From Leucobacter sp. UT-8R-CII-1-4 (GTDB taxonomy: Bacteria; Actinomycetota; Actinomycetes; Actinomycetales; Microbacteriaceae), in NCBI RefSeq assembly GCF_030010235.1, contig NZ_JASCRS010000001.1:620001-684000 (forward strand): a stretch of 64,000 bases of DNA. Reading direction: 5' to 3'. The notes under the pieces were generated by a model. The model did not search any database. It was not told the DNA's origin and saw nothing but the letters and a program-made list of their open reading frames with translations. Position numbers and translations under genes: made by a program. This document shows, piece by piece, positions 44,333 through 53,204 of the stretch (positions are counted from its first letter, which is position 1; every line of letters starts with the position of its first letter).

Positions 44333-44338
44333 TGAGAG

Positions 44339-45604
44339 GTGAAAATTCTCGTGCTGGGGCCGGGCGCCCGCGAACACGCCATTGTCAAAGCTCTTCTCAG
44401 TGAAGCCACCGCACATGAGGTTGTGTGTGCACCAGGCAACGCTGGTATCGCAGCCGCCGGAGTAGAAACTCCAGCGCTCGATTACACCGACCCAGCAGCA
44501 GTGCTCGAGTTTGTCTCAGAGCGCGGTTTCGATCTGGTTGTGATCGGCCCAGAGGCGCCGCTTGTCGCCGGCGTAGCCGATCCGCTTCGGGCAGCTGGCA
44601 TTCCGGTCTTCGGTCCGGGCGAGGCAGCAGCACAGCTCGAGGGGTCAAAAGCTTTTGCAAAGCGCATCATGGCCGAAGCAAATGTGCCGACCGGTCGTGC
44701 AAGCAAGGTATCGAACGAGGCAGAGGCAGCCAGTGTGCTCGACGAGTTCGGCGCGCCATACGTGGTGAAGGCCGACGGTCTCGCGGCAGGCAAGGGTGTG
44801 CTGGTCACCGAGGATCGCGACGCAGCAATTGCGCACGTTGCCACGTGGGCGCCACACGGCGAGGTGCTCATCGAAGAGTTTCTTGACGGCCAAGAGGTGT
44901 CGCTCTTCTTCTTCGCCGATGGCCACAACGTTCGCCCGCTCAGCCCAGCGCAAGATTACAAGCGCATTTTTGACGGCGACGAGGGGCCAAACACTGGCGG
45001 AATGGGTGCGTATTCGCCGCTGCCCTGGGTTGCTGATGACTTCGTTCAGCAGATCACCGATCAGGTCGCACTACCAACGGTACGACAGCTTGAAGCTGAG
45101 GGCACCCCGTTTATCGGCCTGCTCTACTGCGGTTTGATTGTGACCGCAGCCGGCACCAGGGTTATCGAGTTCAATGCCCGATTCGGCGATCCGGAGACCC
45201 AGGTGGTACTGCCTCGTATGACCTCGGCGCTCAGCGAGTATCTGCTCGCCTCGGCCGAAGGTCGCCTCGATACGCTCGGCGATCCAACGTTTAGTGATGA
45301 TGTCGCTGTTGTGGTTGTGGTCGCGAGCGAGGGCTACCCGGCAGAGGTCACGACCGGGCGCGAGGTTTCCGGTATCGCCGCGAGCGGCGAGCTTGCCGAT
45401 GCGATCGAGAACGCGCACTTGGTGCACGCGGCGACCAAGCTTGACGAAGAGGGACGCTGGATCGCAACCGGCGGTCGTGTGCTCGGCGTTGTGGCTCGTG
45501 GTGCCGACTTCGGCGCGGCCCGCGCAATCGCGTACCAGGGCGTTTCGCAGCTTTCACTTGAGGGCGGCCAGCATCGCACCGATATTGCGGAGCGCGTCGC
45601 GTGA
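44339..45604 (+). CDS. purD: Phosphoribosylamine-glycine ligase
   Basis: Joins glycine to phosphoribosylamine, step 2 of purine synthesis. 421 residues with the ATP-grasp layout: MKILVLGPGAREHAI, VVIGPEAPLVAGVAD, KADGLAAGKGVLVTED, and EFNARFGDPETQVVLPRM with the metal/ATP ligands. The GTG start has TAGGCT six bases upstream and only a weak GAGAG before it, so it is probably leaderless. The stop overlaps purC (GTGA). Confidence 0.97.
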   Translation: MKILVLGPGAREHAIVKALLSEATAHEVVCAPGNAGIAAAGVETPALDYTDPAAVLEFVSERGFDLVVIGPEAPLVAGVADPLRAAGIPVFGPGEAAAQLEGSKAFAKRIMAEANVPTGRASKVSNEAEAASVLDEFGAPYVVKADGLAAGKGVLVTEDRDAAIAHVATWAPHGEVLIEEFLDGQEVSLFFFADGHNVRPLSPAQDYKRIFDGDEGPNTGGMGAYSPLPWVADDFVQQITDQVALPTVRQLEAEGTPFIGLLYCGLIVTAAGTRVIEFNARFGDPETQVVLPRMTSALSEYLLASAEGRLDTLGDPTFSDDVAVVVVVASEGYPAEVTTGREVSGIAASGELADAIENAHLVHAATKLDEEGRWIATGGRVLGVVARGADFGAARAIAYQGVSQLSLEGGQHRTDIAERVA

Positions 45605-46506
45605 GCCAGGGGTTGGAAACCGAGACCCTAGAACTTCCTGGTTGGCAGCACGTCTACTCGGGCAAGGTTCGCGATCTATACATTCCTGCGGACGCCGCAG
45701 GAATTGAGTCGAGCGATTACCTGCTGGTGGTTGCGAGCGACCGGATCAGCGCGTTCGATTTTGTGCTGAACCCGCCGATCACCGGCAAGGGCGCGGTACT
45801 CACGGCGCTTTCCAATTGGTGGTTTGAGCAGCTTGAGGTGCCCAATCATCTAGTCGTTGGTGCAGAAGTGGCAGGCGCACCTGAAGTTCCTGCCGCCGTT
45901 GCCGATCGCGCGATGCTGACCAAACGACTCGATATGTACCCGATTGAGTGTGTCGTGCGTGGTGCGCTGACCGGTAGCGGATACGCAGAATATCTTCGCA
46001 CTGGCGAGGTTTGCGGCATTGCGCTGCCCGCTGGCATGAACGACGGCGATCTGCTCGACCAGCCGATCTACACCCCGGCGTATAAGGCTCCGTTCGGCGA
46101 GCACGACGAGAACATCACGTTCGAGCAGAGCGCTGAAATTGTGGGACTTGAAGCGGCAACGGCACTTCGTGACGTCTCGCTTTCGATCTTTGCGAAGGCC
46201 CGCGAGCTTGCGGCTTCTCGCGGTGTGCTTTTGGCCGATACCAAGTTCGAGTTTGGGCGGGATCCGCAGAGCGGTGAACTTACGCTCGCCGACGAAGTAC
46301 TCACGAGTGATTCGTCACGCTACTGGGATGCCACGCTTTACGCGGCGGGGGGCGCGGATCGCCTGTCGAGCTTCGATAAGCAGATTGTGCGCAACTGGCT
46401 CTCTGCGAACTGGGACAAGCAAGGCGAGCCGCCCGTGCTGCCAGATGAAATCGTCGCGCAGACGCTCGACCGTTACCGCGAGCTCTTCACCCGCATCGCG
46501 GGCTGA
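45601..46506 (+). CDS. purC: SAICAR synthetase
   Basis: Condenses carboxyaminoimidazole ribotide with aspartate. 301 residues: YSGKVRDLYIP, ASDRISAFDFVLNPPI, ECVVRGALTGSGYAEYL, and LADTKFEFGRDPQSGELTLADEVLTSDSSRYWD. The length fits the yeast-like bacterial class. Overlaps purD by four bases. The last codons are followed by a short direct repeat (GTCCCGGGCTGAC, two copies) and then a long imperfect inverted repeat. Confidence 0.97.
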   Translation: MSQGLETETLELPGWQHVYSGKVRDLYIPADAAGIESSDYLLVVASDRISAFDFVLNPPITGKGAVLTALSNWWFEQLEVPNHLVVGAEVAGAPEVPAAVADRAMLTKRLDMYPIECVVRGALTGSGYAEYLRTGEVCGIALPAGMNDGDLLDQPIYTPAYKAPFGEHDENITFEQSAEIVGLEAATALRDVSLSIFAKARELAASRGVLLADTKFEFGRDPQSGELTLADEVLTSDSSRYWDATLYAAGGADRLSSFDKQIVRNWLSANWDKQGEPPVLPDEIVAQTLDRYRELFTRIAG

Positions 46507-46551
46507 CCGTCCCGGGCTGACTGTCCCGGGCCCATCGCCCGCACCTGCGCC

Positions 46552-46628
46552 GAGTGGATACGTTGTGTTCGAGTGGATACCTTGGGCGCGGCGTCCCACG
46601 TATCCACTCGATGACAACGTATCCAGTC
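46552..46628. repeat. Long imperfect inverted repeat between purC and purS
   Basis: 29-base arms at 46552-46580 and 46600-46628 with three mismatches and a 19-base spacer. Each arm also contains a direct repeat of GAGTGGATAC/GTATCCACTC. No T-run follows on the plus strand. The genes on both sides run in the same direction, unlike the other long repeats. Confidence 0.75.
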
Positions 46629-46655
46629 ACGGAAAATTCATACTTTTTACCGGGG

Positions 46656-46661
46656 TAGACT
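46656..46661 (+). promoter_or_regulatory. -10 box for purS-purQ
   Basis: TAGACT in the GGTAGACT context also seen before lysS and purF. A leader of about 40 bases with GGAG precedes the purS GTG, so this transcript has a normal leader. Confidence 0.55.
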
Positions 46662-46703
46662 TGAATCGACGTTCCACCCCCAATACGCGAACACGGAGAA
46701 CAC

Positions 46704-46964
46704 GTGCCTACGATTGTTGTTGATGTGATGCCGAAGGCCGAGCTGCTTGACCCACAGGGTAAAGCGACCACGGGGGCGCTTGCTCGCCTCGGGCATGGCA
46801 AGTTTGAGAATGTACGGATCGGCAAGCGCTTTGAGCTGACCGTTGACGGCCCAATCACCGACGAGGTGAAAAAGGAAGTACGTGAACTCGCAGAGCAGGT
46901 GCTCTCGAACAGCGTGATCGAAGACGTCGTCGGCATCGACTTCGGCGACGGGTCGGCCGAATAA
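46704..46964 (+). CDS. purS: FGAM synthetase subunit PurS
   Basis: 86 residues: [29 protein letters not shown], and [15 protein letters not shown]. PurS bridges PurQ and the small PurL in the three-subunit formylglycinamidine ribonucleotide synthetase. GTG start with GGAG five bases upstream. The stop overlaps the purQ ATG by one base. Confidence 0.95.
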   Translation: MPTIVVDVMPKAELLDPQGKATTGALARLGHGKFENVRIGKRFELTVDGPITDEVKKEVRELAEQVLSNSVIEDVVGIDFGDGSAE

Positions 46965-47665
46965 TGGCACGCATTGGCGTAGTCACTTTTCCCGGCTCAC
47001 TCGACGACCGCGATGCGCAGCGCGCAATTCGACTCGTCGGCGCAGAGCCAGTAGCACTCTGGCACGGCGACCACGATCTGCAGGACGTCGACGCGATCGT
47101 GCTTCCCGGCGGGTTCAGCTACGGCGATTACCTGCGCGCGGGTGCGATTGCCGCTGTCGCGCCAATCATGACTGAGGTTGTTGACGCAGCAAACAAGGGC
47201 ATGCCAGTGCTCGGCATTTGCAACGGCTTCCAGGTACTCGTTGAGGCACATCTGCTGCCAGGCGGCCTGATTCGCAACGCACACCAGCAGTTCATTCGCC
47301 GCGATCAGCGCCTCGTCGTTGAAAACGCATCGACCGCCTGGACCAACCAGTTCGAGGTCGGCGAAGAAATCACCATTCCGCTGAAGAACGCCGACGGCGG
47401 CTTCATCGCTGACGCAGAGACACTGAAGCGCCTTGAGGGCGAAGGCCAGGTGGCGTTCCGCTACCGCGGCGTGAACCCAAATGGCTCGCTCGACGACATC
47501 GCTGGGCTCACCAACGCCGCCGGCAATGTGGTCGGCCTGATGCCGCACCCTGAGCACGCGGTCGAGCCAGGCTTTGGCCCGAACAGCCCAGAAGCAATGC
47601 GCTCGGGCACCGACGGTCTACGTTTCTTCACGAGCGTTTTGGAGTCACTGACCGCTCGCGTCTAA
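46964..47665 (+). CDS. purQ: FGAM synthetase glutaminase subunit PurQ
   Basis: 233 residues of class I glutaminase: nucleophile Cys in [19 protein letters not shown], and the His-Glu pair in MPHPEHAVE. It delivers ammonia from glutamine to PurL, encoded 1.9 kb downstream. Coupled to purS. Followed by a long hairpin at 47698-47750. Confidence 0.96.
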   Translation: MARIGVVTFPGSLDDRDAQRAIRLVGAEPVALWHGDHDLQDVDAIVLPGGFSYGDYLRAGAIAAVAPIMTEVVDAANKGMPVLGICNGFQVLVEAHLLPGGLIRNAHQQFIRRDQRLVVENASTAWTNQFEVGEEITIPLKNADGGFIADAETLKRLEGEGQVAFRYRGVNPNGSLDDIAGLTNAAGNVVGLMPHPEHAVEPGFGPNSPEAMRSGTDGLRFFTSVLESLTARV

Positions 47666-47697
47666 CGCAGCCAGAGCTTTCGGCTATCACGCTGGAT

Positions 47698-47750
47698 CAA
47701 CTGAGCCGCAGGCTCTCGCCCAATCGGGTTGAGAGCCTGCGGCTCAGTTG
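47698..47750 (+). terminator. Long terminator hairpin after purQ
   Basis: Perfect 20-bp stem (arms 47698-47717 and 47731-47750), 13-base loop with inner CCC/GGG pairing, then TTTG. A second hairpin (ATCCTGCGG and CCGCAGGAT) lies just beyond at about 47764-47795. Confidence 0.85.
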
Positions 47751-47828
47751 TTTGCACTTGAAGATCCTGCGGCCTGCCACACGTCCGCAGGATGACTGCG
47801 AGGCCGCAGCAGGAAGACGGGCGCGCGG

Positions 47829-48341
47829 TTAGAGCACCATTCCGTAAACGTGCACGGGGTACCAAATGTTTGGTGGGTAGGGAAAATCGTCTTCGATGTC
47901 GCTGAGGCGCGCGAATCCCATGCTTGTGTACAGGCCAACAGCGAGGTGCATTTCGGCGTTCGTGTGTAGCACCAAGCGGCTCGCGCCCCGTTCTCGTGCA
48001 AGCTGCGCGCAGTGCTTGACGAGGGCCTTCCCCACTCCCCTACCGCGCGCTGCTGGAGTTGTTGCGAGTAGCCGGAAATCCATGTCGCCGGGCTGCGGGT
48101 AATCGTTCAAGAACTCACCGGGTAGCGGCGTCGAGACAGTGCCGAGCAGTTCATCGGTCTGAGCATCACGCGCGACCCAGACCTGCTGCTTCGAAACTCG
48201 CTCGGCCACCTGCCCAAGTTCAGTGCGGTATCGATCGTTAATCTCATATGCAGAGGTGTACGACTCAACAGTCAGAGTGCTCACCGCCTCGATCTCGTCG
48301 TCTTGAATTAAACGAATCACTAGAGAAGCGGGAATACTCAC
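47829..48341 (-). CDS. GNAT-family acetyltransferase
   Basis: 170 residues. Acetyl-CoA binding pattern RLLATTPAARGRGVGKALVKH (the RGRGVG loop), then LYTSMGFARL. The substrate is unknown. GTG 48341 has TAGAAT ending six bases upstream and no ribosome-binding site (leaderless); an in-frame TTG one codon earlier is rejected. It lies inside the purine locus on the opposite strand. Confidence 0.87.
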   Translation of the reverse strand: MSIPASLVIRLIQDDEIEAVSTLTVESYTSAYEINDRYRTELGQVAERVSKQQVWVARDAQTDELLGTVSTPLPGEFLNDYPQPGDMDFRLLATTPAARGRGVGKALVKHCAQLARERGASRLVLHTNAEMHLAVGLYTSMGFARLSDIEDDFPYPPNIWYPVHVYGMVL

Positions 48342-48363
48342 CAAGCGATTCTAGGGCAGCGAA

Positions 48364-48399
48364 AGAGCCCCAAGCTGCACGGTGGCTGCTTGGGGCTCT
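48364..48399 (-). terminator. Terminator of the membrane-protein gene
   Basis: 12-bp stem (AGAGCCCCAAGC) with a 12-base loop, then TTT on the minus strand. Confidence 0.75.
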
Positions 48400-48464
48400 G
48401 AGCGATCACGCTGCCCAACGCGTCGAACACATTCGTGCGGTTGACGCGCTTACAAGATGCTGAT

Positions 48465-49445
48465 TTAGCGGTTCAACGCCGAGAAATCGGGCTGGCCGTC
48501 TGCGCCAACTGGCAGTGGCGTGCCGTCGGCGAAAGTAGGCCACGGCAGAAGCTGCTGTTCTGGGGTCGCTGCGGGAGCAGGCACCTCTGGCAGCACTGGC
48601 GCTGCTGGGGCGGCTGGCGCGACAAACGCTGCCGGTTCTGCGTGCGGAGCCACTGGCATCGCAGGCAGCTGAGCTGGCGTGTCCCGGTACGGTGCTGCCG
48701 GGTTCGGGTAGTTCTGCACTGCGGCAAGGCGCTCGGCCTCACGCATGCGTCGAGCTTCTTCACGCTCCCCGCTGCCATACGACCAGCGCAGCAACAGCGA
48801 AATCGACAGGCTCAGGCCGGTCAGCAAGAGCGCGGCAACAGCGAAGCGCCAGTAGATATCTGGAATCTCAACGTTGAAGACATCGATTGCGATGGGTGCG
48901 GTGAAGAGAATGCCGGTCACGGTAGCCAGAAGGCTCGTGATCATGGCAAATACGCCAAGTGGCTTTGGCTTGCCTTCAGCCAAGAAGAGCAGCAGCTGTG
49001 CGCAACCGACCACTGCTCGCGTTGCCACGATCACGATCAAGCTCTTCCAGAAAATGTCGAAGACGAGCGACCAGCCTGAGGGGGTCATCCAGACCACGAT
49101 CAGCAGCAGAGCAAGAATGTACGAGTTTGCGAGCAAGGCAACCGGTGGATACCACTCGTTGCGCATGCCACGACGAGTATCGAATGCGGTCAACGCAACA
49201 AACACTGCGAAGGCGATAAAGGTCGAGAAGACCCGCTCAAATTTGCCCTCGAAATCACCAATAAACAGCAGCGAGATAGCTGCAATCGAGAGTGCCGCGA
49301 GCAGCACAATACTGATCTTCAAAAAGGTTGGCACTTTTTTACCCGGAGTCTCAGGCGCCGCCTTCTTGGCTGCCGGGACAACGGGATTTGGCGCTGCGGT
49401 AGGCGCGCTTCCAGCGGGAAGCTGCGAGTCATTTTGAGTGCTCAT
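48465..49445 (-). CDS. Multi-helix membrane protein, unknown
   Basis: 326 residues. After a Pro/Ala/Lys-rich cytoplasmic N-terminus (about 1-38) come six or so membrane helices (FLKISIVLLAALSIAAISLL, a second around FIAFAVFVALTAF, further ones to LLLTGLSLSISLLLRW). The C-terminal 100 residues are rich in Pro and Ala with short charged stretches. I do not recognise a family. The ATG at 49445 has no ribosome-binding site, and CAAACT ends six bases upstream, a possible leaderless start. An earlier in-frame start (49481) is less likely. Divergent from purL. Confidence 0.75.
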   Translation of the reverse strand: MSTQNDSQLPAGSAPTAAPNPVVPAAKKAAPETPGKKVPTFLKISIVLLAALSIAAISLLFIGDFEGKFERVFSTFIAFAVFVALTAFDTRRGMRNEWYPPVALLANSYILALLLIVVWMTPSGWSLVFDIFWKSLIVIVATRAVVGCAQLLLFLAEGKPKPLGVFAMITSLLATVTGILFTAPIAIDVFNVEIPDIYWRFAVAALLLTGLSLSISLLLRWSYGSGEREEARRMREAERLAAVQNYPNPAAPYRDTPAQLPAMPVAPHAEPAAFVAPAAPAAPVLPEVPAPAATPEQQLLPWPTFADGTPLPVGADGQPDFSALNR

Positions 49446-49535
49446 AGATACAGTTTGGCGCGCCTGGCTGAGAATCGCCACCGTTCACCAAGATTGCGCC
49501 AAGGCCGGGCGATCCAACGCACCCAAAAGCAAAGG

Positions 49536-49541
49536 TAGGCT
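49536..49541 (+). promoter_or_regulatory. -10 box of leaderless purL promoter
   Basis: TAGGCT, six bases before the GTG at 49548. Confidence 0.7.
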
Positions 49542-49547
49542 TAGAGG

Positions 49548-51965
49548 GTGACCGAGACGCATGCAGCTGCCACCGAACCCCGCCCCGATACCGTTGCCGA
49601 CGCAATCGCGACGCCAGAACGAGAGCAGCCCTTTGCTGCTCTTGGTCTGAAGGCTGACGAATATGCCAAGATTCGTGAGATTCTTGGCCGCCGCCCAACC
49701 TCGGGCGAGCTCGCTATGTATTCCGTGATGTGGAGCGAACACTGCTCCTACAAGTCTTCAAAGATTTACCTGCGCCAGTTCGGCAAGAAGGTAAACGACA
49801 AGATGAAAGAGCGCCTGCTCGTTGGAATGGGCGAGAACGCGGGCGTCATCGACGTCGGCGAGGGCTGGGCGGTGACCTTTAAGGTCGAGAGCCACAACCA
49901 CCCCTCATACATCGAGCCTTTCCAGGGTGCTGCAACCGGTGTTGGCGGCATCATCCGCGACATCATCTCAATGGGTGCCCGTCCAGTTGCCGTGATGGAT
50001 CAGCTGCGCTTCGGTGCAATTGACGACCCAGACACCGCACGCGTGGTGCACGGCGTTGTTGCCGGCATCTCGTCATATGCGAACTGCCTCGGCCTGCCAA
50101 ACATCGGCGGCGAGACCGTCTTCGACAAGGTCTACCAGGCAAACCCACTCGTGAACGCACTCGGTGTTGGCGTGCTGCGCCACGAAGACCTGCACACCGC
50201 AAACGCTTCTGGCCTTGGCAACAAGGTGGTGCTCTTCGGTGCCCGCACCGGTGGCGATGGCATCGGCGGCGCGTCGATCCTCGCGTCCGACAGCTTCGAC
50301 GAGGGTGGCCCAACTAAGCGCCCAGCCGTCCAGGTCGGCGACCCCTTCGCGGAAAAGGTACTCATCGAGTGCTGCCTCGAACTGTTCCAGGGCGAGCTGG
50401 TTGAGGGCATTCAGGATCTCGGCGCTGCCGGTATCTCGTGCGCAACCAGTGAGCTGGCTGCAAACGGCGACGGTGGCATGTTCATCGAGCTCGATAGCGT
50501 GCTGCTTCGCGATCCTTCGCTCACCGCAGAAGAGATTCTGATGAGCGAAAGCCAGGAGCGCATGATGGCTATCGTGCAGCCATCGAAGCTTGACGAGTTC
50601 CTCGCGGTCACCGCGAAGTGGGATGTTGAGACAAGCGTGCTCGGCGAAGTTACCGACACAAACCGCCTGATCATCAACTGGCGCGGCGAAGAGATCGTGA
50701 ATGTCGATCCATCGACCGTTGCTGTTGACGGCCCTGTTTACGAGCGCCCCGTTGCTTACCCAAGCTGGATCGACTCGCTGCAAGCAGACTCGGTAAACGC
50801 TGCGGGTCTCGCGCGCAACAACAGCGGCGAGGATCTTCGCGCCCAGTTGCTCGCCGTCGCATCGTCACCAAACCAGGCATCAGCAGAGTGGATCACCAAC
50901 CAGTACGACTACTACGTGCTGGGTAACACCGCACTGTCGTTCCCAGATGCAGCGGGCATGATTCGTGTTTCGGAAGAGACCGGCCTCGGCGTCGCGATCT
51001 CGACCGACGCAAATGGCCGCTACTGCCAGCTCGATCCGTATGCCGGCGCGCAGCTCGCACTCGCTGAGGCATACCGCAACGTCGCCACCACTGGTGCCGT
51101 GCCGACCGCTGTCACCGACTGCCTGAACTTCGGTAGCCCCGAGAACCCAGAAGTCATGTGGCAGTTCTCGAAGGCTGTTGAGGGCCTGTCAGACGCTTGC
51201 CTATCACTTGAGGTGCCAGTGACCGGCGGTAACGTCTCGTTCTACAATCAGACCGGTGATACCCCGATTCACCCAACTCCAGTTGTTGGTGTGCTCGGCA
51301 TTATTGACGACGTAGCTCGTCGTGTGCCATCGGGCTGGCAGGATCAGGGCGAGCACCTTTACCTACTCGGCACCACCCGCGACGAGCTCGACGGCTCTGC
51401 CTGGGCTGAGGCAGTGCACGATCACCTCGGTGGTCTGCCACCTCAGGTTTCGCTCGACGACGAACGCGCGCTCGCTGAGCTGCTGCACGGCGCATCGCAA
51501 AGCGGTCTGCTTTCGGCTGCCGTTGACCTTGGCGAGGGTGGCCTGGCTCAGGCGCTCACCGATGGTGTGCTGCGTTTCGGTGTTGGCGCTCGCGTTTGGA
51601 TCGATGAAATCATGTCGCGTGACGGCGTTGACGCGGTTGCTGCACTCTTCTCGGAGTCGCAGGGGCGCGTGCTCGTCGCTGTGCCGCACGAGGAGGACGT
51701 GAAGTTCCGTGGCCTTTGCGAGGGTCGCGACTTCCCAGTGCTGCGAATCGGTGTCACCGACGTGCCTGGCCCAGACGCTGCCCTTGAGGTTCAGGACCGC
51801 TTCACGCTGCCGCTTGCCGAGCTGCGTGGTGCTTCACGTGAAACTCTCCCTGCTCGCTTTGGCGATGTTATTGAGCCAGACTTCAACACGGCACTGCCAA
51901 ACGCAGCAGCTGCCCGTTTTGAGCGCTCAATGCAGCAGCCGGCAGGCCCAGGCATCTCAGAGTAA
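49548..51965 (+). CDS. purL: FGAM synthetase large subunit, small-type PurL
   Basis: 805 residues, the short form that works with separate PurS and PurQ. Recognisable segments: [88 protein letters not shown], and [14 protein letters not shown]. It catalyses the ATP-dependent amidation of FGAR. The GTG has TAGGCT six bases upstream. Separated from purS-purQ by two minus-strand genes, so it must rely on its own promoter. Confidence 0.97.
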   Translation: MTETHAAATEPRPDTVADAIATPEREQPFAALGLKADEYAKIREILGRRPTSGELAMYSVMWSEHCSYKSSKIYLRQFGKKVNDKMKERLLVGMGENAGVIDVGEGWAVTFKVESHNHPSYIEPFQGAATGVGGIIRDIISMGARPVAVMDQLRFGAIDDPDTARVVHGVVAGISSYANCLGLPNIGGETVFDKVYQANPLVNALGVGVLRHEDLHTANASGLGNKVVLFGARTGGDGIGGASILASDSFDEGGPTKRPAVQVGDPFAEKVLIECCLELFQGELVEGIQDLGAAGISCATSELAANGDGGMFIELDSVLLRDPSLTAEEILMSESQERMMAIVQPSKLDEFLAVTAKWDVETSVLGEVTDTNRLIINWRGEEIVNVDPSTVAVDGPVYERPVAYPSWIDSLQADSVNAAGLARNNSGEDLRAQLLAVASSPNQASAEWITNQYDYYVLGNTALSFPDAAGMIRVSEETGLGVAISTDANGRYCQLDPYAGAQLALAEAYRNVATTGAVPTAVTDCLNFGSPENPEVMWQFSKAVEGLSDACLSLEVPVTGGNVSFYNQTGDTPIHPTPVVGVLGIIDDVARRVPSGWQDQGEHLYLLGTTRDELDGSAWAEAVHDHLGGLPPQVSLDDERALAELLHGASQSGLLSAAVDLGEGGLAQALTDGVLRFGVGARVWIDEIMSRDGVDAVAALFSESQGRVLVAVPHEEDVKFRGLCEGRDFPVLRIGVTDVPGPDAALEVQDRFTLPLAELRGASRETLPARFGDVIEPDFNTALPNAAAARFERSMQQPAGPGISE

Positions 51966-51991
51966 ACATCTGGGCTGAACAGCCCGCTACA

Positions 51992-52036
51992 ACACCCCCG
52001 CTGGGCCTTGCACAGGCATTGCCCAGGCGGGGGTGT
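51992..52036 (+). terminator. Terminator of purL
   Basis: 10+5-bp stem with one bulge (ACACCCCCGC, then TGGGC) and a 14-base loop, followed by CATGCTTTT. An outer pair, ACAGCCCGC (about 51980) and GCGGGCTGT (about 52048), can enclose it. Confidence 0.75.
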
Positions 52037-52066
52037 CATGCTTTTGGCGGGCTGTGAATCAAGCCC

Positions 52067-52105
52067 CGGGACGATAGACAAGTACCCCGTGTGCGACAAG
52101 ACTTG
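52067..52105 (+). promoter_or_regulatory. Guanidine-III riboswitch
   Basis: Matches the guanidine-III (ykkC-III) fold. P1: CGGG 52067-52070 with CCCG 52086-52089. ACGAT follows the 5' P1 strand. Pseudoknot P2: CAAG 52079-52082, immediately before TAC, with CTTG 52102-52105, immediately after the conserved GACAAGA (52095-52101). The order ACGA, P2 strand, TAC, P1 strand, GACAAGA, P2 strand is that of the characterised Thermobifida example. The gene downstream is an SMR exporter, the usual partner. P2 is only four pairs. CTTGC (52102-52106) can instead pair with GCAAG (52114-52118), looping out AAAGGA of the Shine-Dalgarno sequence. Confidence 0.82.
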
Positions 52106-52120
52106 CCAAAGGAGCAAGCC

Positions 52121-52459
52121 ATGTGGGCATGGATTATTCTGATCGTTTCAGGCATCTTCGAGGCCGTTTGGGCGACCGCTCTCGGTAAGTCCGAGGGCTT
52201 CACAAAGCTTTGGCCGACCGTCACCTTCTTTGGTGCACTCATCATCAGCATGGGCGGCCTGGCCTGGGCCCTGCGTGATATTCCGACAGGCACCGGCTAC
52301 GCGGTCTGGGTCGCCGTTGGCGCCTCGCTCGCAGTGATCTACGGCATGGTGACCGGCGCCGAGTCTGCGAGCCTGATTAAGGTGCTCTTACTGATCGGCA
52401 TTGTTGGCTGTGTGATCGGCCTCAAGATCGTGAGCGACCACGAGGCAGTGATGAGCTAA
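52121..52459 (+). CDS. gdx: Guanidinium exporter, SMR family
   Basis: 112 residues, four membrane helices, with the essential Glu in IVSGIFEAVWATALGKSEGF (Glu14). The SugE/Gdx branch signature at the start and the guanidine-III riboswitch just upstream both indicate a Gdx-type guanidinium/proton antiporter, working as an antiparallel dimer. The ATG at 52121 has AAAGGAG six bases upstream; the longer upstream frame runs through the riboswitch and is rejected. Convergent with tmk across the inverted repeat at 52498-52558. Confidence 0.92.
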   Translation: MWAWIILIVSGIFEAVWATALGKSEGFTKLWPTVTFFGALIISMGGLAWALRDIPTGTGYAVWVAVGASLAVIYGMVTGAESASLIKVLLLIGIVGCVIGLKIVSDHEAVMS

Positions 52460-52497
52460 TTGTTGGTGGCGATCATTTAGCCTTTGACGCCAGGTTT

Positions 52498-52558
52498 ACG
52501 CAAGAAGCGCGTTTCTGCGGAAGAATTTATAGATTCCGTAGAAACGCGCTTCTTGCGT
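52498..52558. repeat. Long inverted repeat between gdx and tmk
   Basis: 25-bp stem (52498-52522 with 52534-52558), one G-U pair, 11-base loop; GTTTA/TAAAC extend it after a two-base bulge. No T-run on either strand. It lies between convergent genes. Confidence 0.8.
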
Positions 52559-52580
52559 GTAAACGATGTCTCAGACTGGT

Positions 52581-53204
52581 TCAGTTACTGACAAGCGGCG
52601 CAACCCGTTCTACGATGGCGGCGTGCAGCTCTTCGATCGGCAACGCCGCGTCGAGCACCAGAAAACGCTCTGGCTCGGCGCGGGCAAGTTCGAGATACTC
52701 GGATCGAACTCGTTTATGGAACTCAGCCGCCTCACGTTCAAGTCGATCCGCTTTCTGACCGTCTTTGGCGCGACGCTCAACCGCAAGGCTCGGGTCAACG
52801 TCAAGCAGTACCGTCACGGCCGGCCAGAGGCCCTGTGCGGCCCAAACGTTCAAGTGGCGAATCTCGTCTTGAGGCAGCGGTCGTCCGGCGCCCTGGTAAG
52901 CAAGAGAAGAGTCAATGTAGCGGTCTTGCACCACGGCAGCACCGCGTTCAAGCGCAGGGCGCACCACCTCGGCGATATTCTGCGCACGATCCGCAGCATA
53001 AAGCAGCGCTTCAGCACGAGGCATCACGTGGCCACCGTGCAGCAACACGTTGCGCACCGAATCGCCAAGGCTTGATCCACCCGGTTCACGGGTGTGCACG
53101 ACCTCGTAGCCGCGCTTACTCAGCCATTTGGCCAGCAGTTCGGATTGGGTGGTTTTACCCGCACCGTCGCCGCCCTCAAATGTAATAAAGAGGCCAGTAG
53201 TCAT
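52581..53204 (-). CDS. tmk: Thymidylate kinase
   Basis: dTMP to dTDP. 207 residues: P-loop FEGGDGAGKTTQSELLAKWL near the N-terminus, the DR-x catalytic segment VQDRYIDSSLAYQGAGR (about 95), and a lid region rich in Arg (DRLEREAAEFHKRVR). The ATG lies two bases after the topA stop. In many relatives holB (DNA polymerase III delta') follows; here the gdx locus follows instead. Confidence 0.96.
   Translation of the reverse strand: MTTGLFITFEGGDGAGKTTQSELLAKWLSKRGYEVVHTREPGGSSLGDSVRNVLLHGGHVMPRAEALLYAADRAQNIAEVVRPALERGAAVVQDRYIDSSLAYQGAGRPLPQDEIRHLNVWAAQGLWPAVTVLLDVDPSLAVERRAKDGQKADRLEREAAEFHKRVRSEYLELARAEPERFLVLDAALPIEELHAAIVERVAPLVSN

Noticed and set aside
3423-52558. The long palindromic repeats as a CRISPR array or one repeat family
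   Set aside because: They are single hairpins kilobases apart with unrelated stem sequences; there is no repeat-spacer periodicity.
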